Shown here: positions 1 through 10,447 of the stretch, in pieces | Position numbering within the stretch: the stretch's first letter is position 1 | Layout: every line of letters begins with the position of its first letter | NCBI GenBank assembly: GCA_034509925.1 | Contig: CM067535.1 | Coordinates: 1,788,501-1,852,500, forward strand | DNA: 64,000 bases | Reading direction: 5' to 3' | Origin: Hirudinaria manillensis | Taxonomy: Eukaryota > Annelida > Clitellata > Hirudinida > Hirudinidae | The notes under the pieces: generated by a model | The model's input: only the letters and a program-made list of their open reading frames with translations | Told to the model about the DNA's origin: nothing | Database searches by the model: none | Made by a program: the position numbers and the translations under genes

Positions 1-138
1 AACAAGTCATGTTTCGATGAGCTATATTGTCTCTGATATTGCCGAATGCGATTCAAGAGAGAGTTTTCTATGATTCTGTTAATCATTTATAAATTTTATA
101 AAATTTAATGAATGAAATAATAATTTATTACTATTAAG

Positions 139-755
139 TGAGCTGTCATTCAAGCGTGGAGACAACTTGCTTCTGCTACGTAAGGTTGACGATCATTGGT
201 TCGAAGCCGAGCTGGATGGAAAGAGGGGACTGGTGCCTTCCAACTACCTGGAAGTGAGTTTGAACACCTGTAGAGAATTCTTTGACCTTGAGGTTCATTG
301 TCGATTCGATGCAGGTTTTGAAGAGTCCGTCCAATGCTTTTCCCGATGCGGACGAGTCTTCTGGTCTCGTATTGACGGATTTCCAGGCTCGTTATCCCTC
401 AGAAATATCCGCTAAAAAGGCTAGTATTTTGGAAATCCAACTCAGGTACAAGTATTATCGGTTTACCTTGGGTTTCCAGAATCGGGAAGGGTAGCATTAG
501 CATTAGGGGTTTGGGTAGTGGATGGGTTATAGGTGCTAAAGTTCCCATTCTACGGGTTGCCTGTCACTTATCCAATGTCCGGCATTTCACATAGGGGTTG
601 TGTCTGATTTGATGACTAATAAATTATTAACATTTAATTTTCAGAACGATGTTGTCAGGGTGATAAGGCGTCTGAGAGGAGATTGGCTCGAGGTTAGACT
701 TGGATCCAAGTCGGGTCTGTTACCAGCTCATCACGTTTGCTCCTATCTCAGCTGA
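139..755 (+). CDS. 3' end of a tandem SH3-domain protein (partial)
   Basis: Three exons at 139-253, 315-419 and 645-755 (TGA) encode the C-terminus of a protein whose start lies left of the window. Exon 1 begins one base into a codon and reads ELSFKRGDN...DDHWFEAELDGKRGLVPSNYLE, the body of an SH3 domain: the acidic/ELSF loop, the central W and the ALYDY-PSNY tail motif. Exons 2 and 3 build a second SH3 domain: DFQARYPSEISAKK joins DVVRVIRRLRGDWLEVRLG and ends in the C-terminal SYLS. SH3 domains bind Pro-rich peptides in adaptor and scaffold proteins. The domain is continuous only if the second intron uses a GC donor after position 419, because the nearby GT donor at 447 breaks the frame. The overall family (a RIM-BP-, intersectin- or sorbin-like adaptor) cannot be decided from two SH3 domains. 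Confidence 0.75.
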
Positions 756-1660
756 GTTCCATGCAGTTCCAAGACTCAGAATACAATACTTGAAGTATAA
801 AGGCTTTTCTTGCTAGTTTATTTATTTATTTATTTATCTATTTATTTAAAAATCTCGATTGTAACTGTTGAATTGCCGCAGAAGATGTTCGTATTACTAT
901 GACCAGCAACTGTTGCTAAGAAGCTCCATTTGTGTTGTTGACTTGATTTGAATTAGATTGTTTAAGTTCGGGACGGGGAAAAAGATCTAATCTCTGAATT
1001 CTTAATATTTAGAATTCGCTTTGGTACTATACTCCGGTTTTTCGGCGTGCAGGAATTACGTATGTAATAGATCGAATACCTAATATGACAAAATATTGAG
1101 TTATCCAGTCCGTTGAGATTCGCGTGAAATTGACGTAAAGACGACGTGCCTAAGTGGTTGGGGGGACGTGTCCAGAGGATCTTAGAACACTAAACCTTCA
1201 GGGTATAGGTTAATTTGGGATGGCAGACCGGTGTAGATCGGGTAGATTGTGATTGGTCGCGAGCGTTCCGGAGTTATTGTCCCACTTTTTTAAAATCTGT
1301 ATTTATTTTCATAAAGAAAATAGCCAAAAAATACTGGGTAATTATTAGGTATTATTCAGTAATTTCAAGTAAAATTTTATTTTCACAACCAATCCCTTGT
1401 TTTGAATTTTCTTTCGACGCGCTCCGTGACATTGAAAAGTTCTTGAGGCTCATGAATATTAATCGACGCCGTTGCATGTGTTAGTATTGCAGCCAGTATT
1501 GAGCTTTAAAGGGAAGTCGGTTGTTAGTGAACGATTAGAATTCGTGCAGTGAAGCAGCTCGAAGGTTTCTCAGTATTTTCCATCTCCTGAAAAATCTTTT
1601 TAGAGTTGAATTTTCACTTTCGGTGCTGATATTCAGGCAAATTTCTCAACGTCTTCGTAA
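756..1660. other. Intergenic region upstream of pyruvate kinase
   Basis: This is AT-rich spacer with a short (TTTA)n run near 820-848. An open frame at 1215-1484 has no recognisable motif and no coding composition, so I do not call it. The last 100 bases probably hold the promoter and 5' leader of the pyruvate kinase gene, but I see no clear TATA box or initiator. Confidence 0.5.
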
Positions 1661-4192
1661 ATGTCTCGCATGGCTGGAGGCACGGGAATTGGATCGCAGC
1701 CCCACGTGGGTCTTCTGAGCGTCCCCAGTTGGAGCAGTGGAGTGACTTTCATGACCGAAGGTTCTTATGAGCAGCAACTTCAGTCAGCCTACGCCAGTTC
1801 GCACCTGGAGTCCCTGTGCAACTTGGATATAGACTCCCCGCCTAATGTCCGTCGCATGTCCAGCATCATCTGTACCATTGGACCGGCTTGCAGGTCCGTG
1901 GAGATGCTGAAGAAGATGATAGGAGCTGGCATGAACATCGCCCGAATGAACTTTTCTCACGGCTCGCACGAATACCACGAGGAGACGATTAGGAACGTCA
2001 GGGAAGCTTCCCAGAATCTCGTCAGTCCAGTGGCTCTCGCCCTCGACACCAAGGGCCCGGAAATTAGGACTGGCATCGTGAAGACGGGAGTCAACGATGA
2101 AATCGAGTTGGTCGCTGGAAACGAAATCGAGATAACAATTCGTGACGAATTCAAGGAGCTATGCGACGAAAACCGCATATGGGTTGATTACAAGAACATC
2201 ATCCATGTTGTGGAAGTTGGTAAGGTAGGTATCTTCAATAGAAAATAAAATAATAAAATGTTGCATATTACTCTTTTGAAGCTTATTAAGCCTCGAGTTG
2301 GATAAAATAATGAGTCAATAAATATATAGTTTGTAATAAGCATGCAATCCGTAATAAATATAAAATTTTTAAGAAATACATAATTAGTAATTTGATTGTA
2401 ATTTTGACTACTGCTTTGACAGCAAATTTACATCGACGACGGTCTCATATCCGTCGTTGTCTTGCAAAAAGGCGTCGACTACTTGAAATGTAAAATTGAA
2501 AATGGAGGAAGAGTTGGTAGCAAGAAAGGCTGTAACTTGCCTGGAACCCCCGTGGATCTTCCTGCCGTGTCTGAACAGGACATGAAGGATCTTCTCTTTG
2601 GCGTGGAACAGGGCGTAGACATAGTGTTCGCCTCTTTCATCAGAAGCGGGGATGGAATCAGAACCATTAGGGAGGTACTTGGAGAGAAAGGACGCTACAT
2701 CAAAATCATCGCTAAAATTGAAAATCACGAAGGCGTTAAAAGGTTTTTTTATACTCTTTTTATTTTCATTTTTAACGCAAAATCAATTAAGCAAATTCAA
2801 GCGGGCTTGGCTTAAACGAGAATAGATGTTTATTTACTTCACGAATGCTTCTTCACATCTTACGAATAAAATTGTTTGTCGATTTCAGATTTGACGAAAT
2901 CTTGGAAGAGTCTGACGGAATTATGGTCGCCAGGGGTGATCTGGGAATTGAAATTCCAACGGAAAAGATATTCATAGCACAAAAGATGATCATCGGAAGG
3001 TGCAACAGAGCCGGCAAACCGGTCATCTGTGCCACTCAGATGCTGGAGAGTATGGTCAAAAAGCCAAGGCCAACTCGAGCCGAAAGCAGCGATGTTGCCA
3101 ACGCAATTCTTGATGGAGCCGATTGCGTCATGCTGTCAGGAGAGACTGCCAAAGGATCTTACCCTCTCCAGGTAATCGAAGCGATTTACCATGCAATTTC
3201 CATTTTATGAAATTTTAACTGGTATACGAACTTTATTCTAGATTATTCTATGATAAAAGAAAACTTATGAAAACTGAATTATAAGAAAGGATTTTTCCAG
3301 CCCTCAATGATCAATTTGAAATCGCTCAGGCAGTCGAAACGATGCACAAGATCGCAAAGGAAGCAGAAGCTGCGGTATACCACAAGCAGCTATTCGACGA
3401 CCTGCGAATGCTCACTCCGAGACCGACTGACGTCACTCACACCACTGCCCTTGCAGCCGTCGAAGCGGCCATCAACTGCTTGGCAGTGGCCGTCATTACC
3501 GTCACCTCTTCTGGAAGATCAGCCATGTTGATGAGCGCCTACAGACCGAGGTGCCCCATACTTGCTGTGACGAGGAACGACAGGGTAAGTTCTAGTATTT
3601 CCGGTTTAACTTGGAATTTATCAATTATTAAATACAAAAGTCAAAGGCAGAATTTCACATTTAATGATTGCAGGTTGCCAGGCAACTGCACATTTACAGA
3701 GGTGTGATGCCAATCCATTACACGGCAGAGAAGGAATTCAAGTGGACGGATGACATCGACAACCGAATCAACTTTGCCATAAAAATTGGCTTTGAAAGGA
3801 GCATCATCAGAGTTAGTGCCTTACCTTTTAACGATGAAACATTGAGAACATTGCAGAATGAATTCTCTCTGCGCTAATTTAGTCTCCCAATTCCAAAGAA
3901 ATAATTCTTGCTCACGATAGAACCACTCGTTCAAATACTTGACAAAAGTTTTACATAAACATCTCCATAAAATTTTGATCTATTTGCAATCTTAAATTAA
4001 TATCATTTAATGCTACCGCGTCCTTTGAAGGTTGGAACTCCGGTCGTAATCGTGACCGGGTGGAAAGCAGGATCCGGGTACACGAATACCGTCAGAGTTG
4101 TCGTCATCTCCGACAAAGAGTCGAAAATTCTCGGATTTCAAGAGGCATCAGACTGGACTGAAGAACCCGACATCACCATCTCCTTCTCATAA
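1661..4192 (+). CDS. PK: Pyruvate kinase
   Basis: Catalyses phosphoenolpyruvate + ADP to pyruvate + ATP, the last step of glycolysis, in the cytosol. Six exons (1661-2224, 2423-2742, 2889-3171, 3330-3584, 3674-3811, 4031-4192) join in frame to 573 residues, slightly longer than the usual ~530 because of a Gly/Ser-rich N-terminal extension. Hallmarks in order are the N-domain [11 protein letters not shown] and [10 protein letters not shown], the B-domain VDYKN...[10 protein letters not shown], the catalytic-lysine stretch [12 protein letters not shown], the metal/PEP segment [35 protein letters not shown], the active-site threonine motif [13 protein letters not shown], and the C-domain [15 protein letters not shown]. 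The first Met lies 5' of a conserved N-terminus and is the only reasonable start. The last intron (3812-4030) has a weak polypyrimidine tract before its GAAG|G acceptor. The gene looks intact. Confidence 0.97.
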
Positions 4193-4891
4193 TCCCATCG
4201 ACTGAGTACATCAACCGAGACATCAGTCGATTGCACAAGTATCGCAATCCAGCAACGCCTTGCGACAACTGTTTGTAACTTTTTGGCCAATTTTGGTTCT
4301 ATTTATATTCGGAGTGTTTTTTAGGACACACTGCATTTTAAATTATTTTTATTTTCAATTTAATCTAATCCAGAGTTTTCCATGGCGCCTTTTAAAAGAT
4401 GTTTAAGTTTGCAAGTGAGATATTTAGGTTTGTAAAATGCTCGCATGACATGAGACTAGATTCGAAGCAAGATATATTTTGCATCTTCGGTTTCACCCCT
4501 TGTGGTTCGGTGTTTGTTTCATTGATTTCTCTTTTCAATAACCATTTTTTCATTTAAGTGACCTTTGCCTCAGATATTGTGTTTTTGGATTTCTAAAGTT
4601 TATACTTTAACTCAGCCTTTTTACTCGGAAATGTTTCGAATCCGATTTTGAGTTTTTTTTTGCTGGAATGAGAAGAGCATTTGGATATAAAACGATGACA
4701 AAACCAGGTGTTTTGATGATAAATTTTTGGGAAAGTTCAACTGGATATAATGTCGATAATCTATAAACAATCCAAAAGTTTTTGCGAAAAGAAACAACAA
4801 CACAGAAACACGTTCCATTAAATTACGTACGTCAGAATGGCGTGTTATTTTATATACAAATAAATAAAACATAAATCAATAAAATAGAGAG
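4193..4891. other. Pyruvate kinase 3' UTR and short spacer
   Basis: This is AT-rich non-coding sequence between the pyruvate kinase stop and the start of the next gene on the same strand. Several AATAAA hexamers are clustered at about 4858-4888 and could end the kinase transcript just before the downstream ATG at 4892. I see no other gene here. Confidence 0.5.
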
Positions 4892-5609
4892 ATGGCCGGT
4901 GGATGTTGCAATGACAGCTGCTGTGACAATGTAATCCAAGACAGTTTGGACATGAAGCTGATGTCCATATACGATCACGCAAACGACTTCAACTACGATA
5001 AGAATGTCGTCGTCTATCAATGCCGGACCTTCATGGACCAGAGATTGGCCTGCCCCATGATGCACTTTCGACAGTTGAATTATTTTATTCCTGCATTTAG
5101 AATTAAATAATTGTTTTGCAAACAAAAATTTTAAAAATCTTAGATCCGGAATATGTCCTGAACCTAGGAAGGGCTGTTGGCACAAAAGAGACCATCCAAA
5201 CGAAATCAAAACGAACATATGTAAGAAATAGTTTTGTTTAAGATCTGTTTGGGATTACGTCAATTTTTGTAGACGTTATAGCCATATACAAAGTATTGTT
5301 GGATCCCTGGATCCAGATAATTGAAGAACAATTAAAATTATATTGCTGATTAATTAATTTAGTAATTAATTAATTGATTGGCAATATAATTTGATAATTA
5401 ATTTAATTAATTAATCAGCAATATAATTTTAATTATTCTTCAATTATCTGAATCCAGGGATCCAACATTATATAGACGTAGTTTTATATAAATAATCTAT
5501 TAATAATAGCTAAAATAATTGATTAAATGTTGCAGTGGGACCTCACACGAGGATGTCCAATGATGGTTATGCCAGGAAGACTGAATGTGGAATGAGATAC
5601 GTAGGCTGA
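4892..5609 (+). CDS. Small cysteine-rich protein, family not recognised
   Basis: Three exons (4892-5073, 5144-5220, 5536-5609) splice in frame, with phases 2 then 1, to about 110 residues. The N-terminus is MAGGCCNDSCCDN. Later segments read DHANDFNYDKNVVVYQC, RLACPMMHFRQ, SGICPEPRKGCWHKRD and a C-terminal SNDGYARKTECGMRYVG. There are about ten cysteines, no signal peptide and no membrane segment. The short, Tyr/Asn/Arg-rich, non-globular look is reminiscent of small ciliary microtubule-associated proteins, but that is only an impression and no specific motif supports it. The model rests on in-frame junctions with usable splice sites. Exon 2 is also open in another frame, so the second half is less certain than the first. 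Intron 2 carries a palindromic element. Confidence 0.55.
5298..5466. mobile_element. MITE-like palindromic element in an intron
   Basis: Two arms, 5298-5359 and 5405-5466, are reverse complements of each other over about 62 bases with about two mismatches. They start GTTGGATCCCTGGATCC and end GGATCCAGGGATCCAAC apart from one substitution. A 45-base AT-rich loop lies between them. Long terminal inverted repeats with no coding capacity fit a foldback MITE. ATT occurs on both flanks and could be a 3-bp target duplication, but this is weak in AT-rich DNA. Confidence 0.6.
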
Positions 5610-6808
5610 ATATTTCTCCAAATAAATGATGTTAACCCAACAACATCTTCTATATGTACAATAGTTTATTGCATAATTGAAAAAAAGTAATTAAATTATT
5701 TCTGGAATAAATGTTAGGATTGAAGAGAAACAATATATAATATATATATAATATATAATATATTATTATATATATATATATGTATAATATTACAAGATAA
5801 CAATACAAATCCCTTAAAAGCACACGTCTAACAAATGAGAATACAATAATACAACGCTTAAATAACTAAATAACAAGTAGATAAATAAATAAATAAATAT
5901 AACATAACTAATAAAAAAGAGTAAAACCAAAACTCTACAAAAAAGAAAACAAAAGAGCTGGGAAAAAAATAAACAAATAAAAAAAATAAACAAACAAATA
6001 AAGAAAAAATTAAAAAAATAGAAAAAGCAGGCGAGCCGCTACACTGGCGGCGCCATACTGGTTGCGTGAAGACATATTACAGAACGACCTCGGAAGGCGG
6101 GTGTGCGGCTGTGCGCCCTGACCTAACTGACCCTTAGGAGTGACGGGTGTGTAGAGTTGCGGGTACAACCTTATATGTCCTCTGATCTGCCCCCGTGCAG
6201 CGTCTTGGACGGCATCGAGAGACCTGTGCGGCTACGTGTCTACCTACGCGGGACACACTTCCTGCAGATCAGCCGGCTGATGCAGCGATCGATACAGGAC
6301 GTGTCGACCTGGACACACGCAACCATTAGTGTTGGTGCTTCGTTCGCTTATGTAGTGCTGTGTGTCTGGGGTTTCTAGTAGAGGTGGTTTAGTTTGAATT
6401 GGGTTTTTGTTGTTTTGTTGGTTGGTCTGCTTGGTGTTTTTATGTTGAGTTGGAAAAGTTTTTTTGATTATTTGTGTACGAATAGATGGATTGTAGTTTT
6501 AGACATTTTTTTAAACAGTAATTTAGCTACGAATTAGCCCTGGCGATTGAAAGGGAACTCTTTTATAGGTTATAGAAACAAGTTGCTCTAAACATTAATT
6601 CCTTTAATTTATCATTAGTTTTTGTAAATTTTGGTTTTATTTGATAATTTATGATATCATACTAATGAATCATTTATGCGCCTTCTTTGCCCAGTCCGTG
6701 ATTATTCAATATTTGTAAACAATGACCAACACGTGTTAATACTATTAATTTGAATTAGAATTTGATCGCGGGATATAATATAAGCATATTTGGGATAATT
6801 TCGCAGAT
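5610..6808. other. Intergenic region with AT repeats and a GC-rich island
   Basis: The left part is very AT-rich: TA-dinucleotide runs near 5735-5785 and A-rich (AATA)n-like tracts to about 6025. A sharply bounded GC-rich stretch of about 350 bases follows (6028-6380) and is described separately. The rest, to the TRMO start, is ordinary AT-rich spacer. Confidence 0.5.
6028..6380. other. GC-rich island of unknown origin
   Basis: This block has many CpGs, direct and inverted short motifs such as TGGCGGCGCCA near 6049, and abrupt edges against A-rich sequence on the left and T/G-rich sequence on the right. One frame (6157-6378) is open, but its product matches nothing I know. It may be a fragment of a transposable element or a short inserted sequence. 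There is no tRNA-like fold that I can see. Confidence 0.4.
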
Positions 6809-8137
6809 ATGGCGGAGCATGTAGATTTAATGAATCAATGGCCGAAAGCTTTTATCAATAACAAAGAAACTGATCCAAAGTAATGGCTTCATGAATTTCT
6901 TGTTTAACATTTTCCATAGTAAATAACATTGTTGATGAACGAAGTGTTCCAGGCAGTTATCAGTTTTCTCCTATTGGATACATTAAGTCAATGTTCAAAG
7001 ACAAAAATGGGACCCCAAGACAAAGTGGAATTTGCACCGAAACGGCCGCAAGGCTTGAGATTGATTCGAACTTATTCAATAATCCTGATCATACAATTGA
7101 TGGCTTAGAGAATTTTTCACATGTCTGGTTAGTGATAATTAATGCTGATTGATTTATTGATCAGTAACTAATTTGCAGTTCAAATTTTTTATTTATTAAA
7201 GATTAAAAATGTTAGAGAGTAATAAACAACTAGACTGTCACAATGTTTATAGGCTGCTGTTTATCTTTCACAAGAACAACAATAGGTATACCAAGGCAAA
7301 AGTTCGACCTCCAAGACTGAATGGGAAATCTCAGGGTGTCTTTGCGACCAGAAGTCCTTACAGATTCAATCCAGTTGGTCTCACTTTAGCTCAGATCATC
7401 AAAATTGAAGGTAATGTTTTTACCAGAAGTTATAATTCATATTGATGACTGCCTTGTTCTATTTCAATGATTAGTATTGTCTTTAAAAATTGTATTACAA
7501 CTTACCAGGTAAATGAAAATAAACAGATATCTCTTCTGTTTCAGGCCATGTCATATATCTCTCAGGTGTAGATGTAATTGATGGTACTCCGGTTATAGAC
7601 ATCAAACCCTACATTGAAGAGTATGATAATCCGAAAATGCATCGTCTCTCTGTACTTCCTGACAAAGATCTCACCAAAGTCAATCATGAATTAAACGATG
7701 ATTCACGAGTTGATATCCATCTTGATAAGATTGGACCTTCAGTTAAATCTGAAGATGAGAACAAGTTATTCAAAAGCCAAAAGTTTGAAATCAAAGAAGC
7801 TGCTTGGATAAAAAGTGCGGATGTCAACTTACATTTAAATGTGCGTTTTACACCAACAGCCGAAAATCAACTTTCCAATCTTAGGAGATTTCAAAGCCAT
7901 AGTGAAGGCCTTGAAAAAAGGGAAAGTTTTTTGAATGAACTGGAAGAATTTAAAGGTTCTGTTTATCAGATATTATCGGCTGATCCAAGATCTTCATATA
8001 GGAGAAACAAATGTCAAGATAGGCTCTATTTTCTTGTTGTTGACTTTGTAAAACTGACGTGCTGGTTTGATGAAGATACTAACACGGTGGAAGTTCTCAA
8101 AGTTAATGAAGAAATGACGTCTCCAAATATTTTATAG
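6809..8137 (+). CDS. TRMO: tRNA (adenine(37)-N6)-methyltransferase TRMO
   Basis: TRMO/TrmO uses S-adenosylmethionine to N6-methylate t6A at position 37 of tRNAs that read ACY codons. Exons 6809-6879, 6957-7127, 7253-7410 and 7545-8137 join in frame to 330 residues. The N-terminal TsaA-like beta-barrel is plain: YQFSPIGYIKS, KNGTPRQSGIC, LENFSHVWLLFIFHKNN, KVRPPRLNGKSQGVFATRSP, RFNPVGLTLAQIIKIEG, YLSGVDVIDGTPVIDIKPYIEEYD. The C-terminal half keeps FTPTAENQL and SSYRRNKCQDRLYFLVVD...TCWFDED, as in animal TRMO. It is shorter than the human protein (~440), mainly in the linker between the domains. The start at 6809 is preceded by an in-frame reading of only 24 codons in exon 1, so the exact N-terminus is less certain than the rest. 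Confidence 0.93.
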
Positions 8138-9023
8138 ATGTATATCTGTTGCATTCAGTTTTTCTTATATTGTAATTTAATGAACATGTAAAACGTTTGA
8201 AAGTTTCCTTGGGTTGATACTCGTGCTTTAAGACTTTCTTAAATAGAAAGTAAAGGTAATACGAAATATCAAAATGGTTTTGATATAATTTGAAAGTATT
8301 GGGACATATACAGAATGAATCCCGGTCTTGCAAATCATAAAATTTTTTAAATTTGGCATTTGTGAAGATGGGCTAGTGTATTTTACCAGCACCGGGATCG
8401 ATTTTATTTATTAAGCTTGCAATATGTTGTTTCTTTTGTGAATTTGATGTTTCATATCTTATAATAGAATCCGAATTCACCCTCACTTCATGAGTTTGAC
8501 CAAACCATTAATAACCATTACTAAAGAAATTTTAATCATTTTTAATTACTCAAAATTTTCAGTGGTAAATGTTAAAAAAAATTACCAACATAATTTCTAA
8601 TGTTTTGTTGCGAGAGAAATTTAAACCCCGAGTCTTCTGATATTTCTGACACCAATATAATAATTCGAATATACAACCTTTATATTTGTTATTTAAATTT
8701 AAAAAAATGAATAATTTTTACAATTAGAATGAAATTTTCTAGCACACCATGTTATTAGTATTGTATTTAGGCGGTGCTTTTCGAAGTTTCATAACGTATT
8801 GTTTATTAATGCTTTGTATAAGCGAGGATTATTTCACTTTTGGAGCTTAGCTTTGTTAGGATAGAAACACACTTCATTTTCTAACTAGAATAAAGTGAGT
8901 TTCATCGTTTCATTCAAAAATCACACTGACGAGAGTGCGAAGTGTCATCTCGAACTCAAGTTCAAAACAACCTATATTTTAACCAATTTTTATTTAAGCG
9001 ACTCATTTATTTTTAAAGTATTC
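8138..9023. other. Intergenic region between TRMO and the kinesin gene
   Basis: This is AT-rich spacer holding the TRMO 3' UTR and the CENP-E-like promoter and leader. The kinesin reading frame stays open upstream to an ATG at 8895, but that extension has no kinesin character, and 9024 gives a normal kinesin-7 N-terminus. I see no further gene. Confidence 0.5.
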
Positions 9024-10366
9024 ATGGCAAGTGACAAATCAGATAATATAAAGGTCGTCGTAAGGATAAGGGGCTTAATTCCAAGGTTGGTGACACCATG
9101 TTATTGCCAAAACAGTAAAATTAATTAATTATGTTGGGTATATACAGAGAAGAGGAGCAGAAATGTGTAGAGGCCTGGTTGAAAGATGGGGAAAATTCCA
9201 TTATAAAGGCAAATTCCAATGAGAAATATTCTTTTAGTAAGAAATTATTTATTTTATCACTCATTTAGATCATTTTTTTATAAATTTACATTTATCTGAA
9301 ACAGATAGAGTTTATGGTGTGAATCAACAAACAACTGAAATATTCAATGATTTGATAAATCCCATAATGGAAGATGTGATGAAAGGAATCAATGGTAAAC
9401 ACATTTTTACAGATTTTAAATAAATCAAAGTTAATCAAATCTTGATTTATGACACAAGCATTATTTACATCAAGGGGCTGTTTTTGCATATGGTCAGACA
9501 TCTTCAGGTAAGACATTCACAATGTTGGGCAAAGAGAGTTCTCCTGGTATCATCCACATGTGTATCAATAGTATCTTCAACAGGATTGAAAATGTAAGTG
9601 CATTCGTGCTTTAGATTTCGTAGTGATGAATGCATTTTGAAAATAATTGAATACTAACAAAATATTAGTGATAAAGATTTCTATAAGTGAGATGCCAACA
9701 ACTGGTAGGCCACTAAAAATAATGCAAATGTTTATCTTTGGATTATTACTTCTAATAGAATTAATTAATTTCTTAAGGTGTGTTTTGCAGTTCTGAAATA
9801 ATTCTGTTATATTGTTTATCATGGCCTTAATTACATCCATCAGTTGTTTCACTCATAAATGTGTTGTTTTTAAATATTTTTCTGATGCGCTCATGGCAGA
9901 CCCCTGATAGAGAGTACCTGGTGAGGGCATCTTACATGGAGATCTACAACGAAAACATTGTGGATCTGCTCGGAGATACGAGGAAACAGTTGAACCTCGG
10001 AGAAACATTGGTTTGTGAATGTATCTAAACTTGTCCATGAATGTATCCAAACTTATCCATGAATCATTCTAATTGATCGCTCTAGTTTGGAGTTTTCAAA
10101 TTTGTATTTCTTTTTTGGAAGACTGAGTTGATTTTTACATATTCAAAATGTCATTGCTGTGAAGATGGCCATCTTTGGTGATAATGCTATTTTGATGATG
10201 GAATTTTTAGGAAGGAGAAGTCATTGTGAAGGACTTGCAAGAAAACACTGTTAAGAACACCGAAGATTGTTTTGAGTGCCTCAAGAAGGGAGAGAGTTGG
10301 TTAATCACTGTTCATATTTAAATATCTTTTGCAGATAATTTTCTAAAATTTATATAACTTTGGTAA

Positions 10367-10447
<81 letters not shown>

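Noticed and set aside
1215..1484. An 89-codon frame upstream of pyruvate kinase
   Set aside because: It has AT-rich, non-coding composition with no motif, and lies in the likely promoter region.
2225..2422. Pyruvate kinase pieces read as frameshifts or a pseudogene
   Set aside because: All breaks coincide with GT...AG boundaries and the six exons rejoin in frame to a full-length enzyme with every catalytic motif.
8895..9023. Upstream in-frame ATG extending the kinesin by 43 residues
   Set aside because: The extension is hydrophobic and Lys/Phe-rich with no kinesin similarity. The ATG at 9024 gives the expected short lead into KVVVRIRGL.
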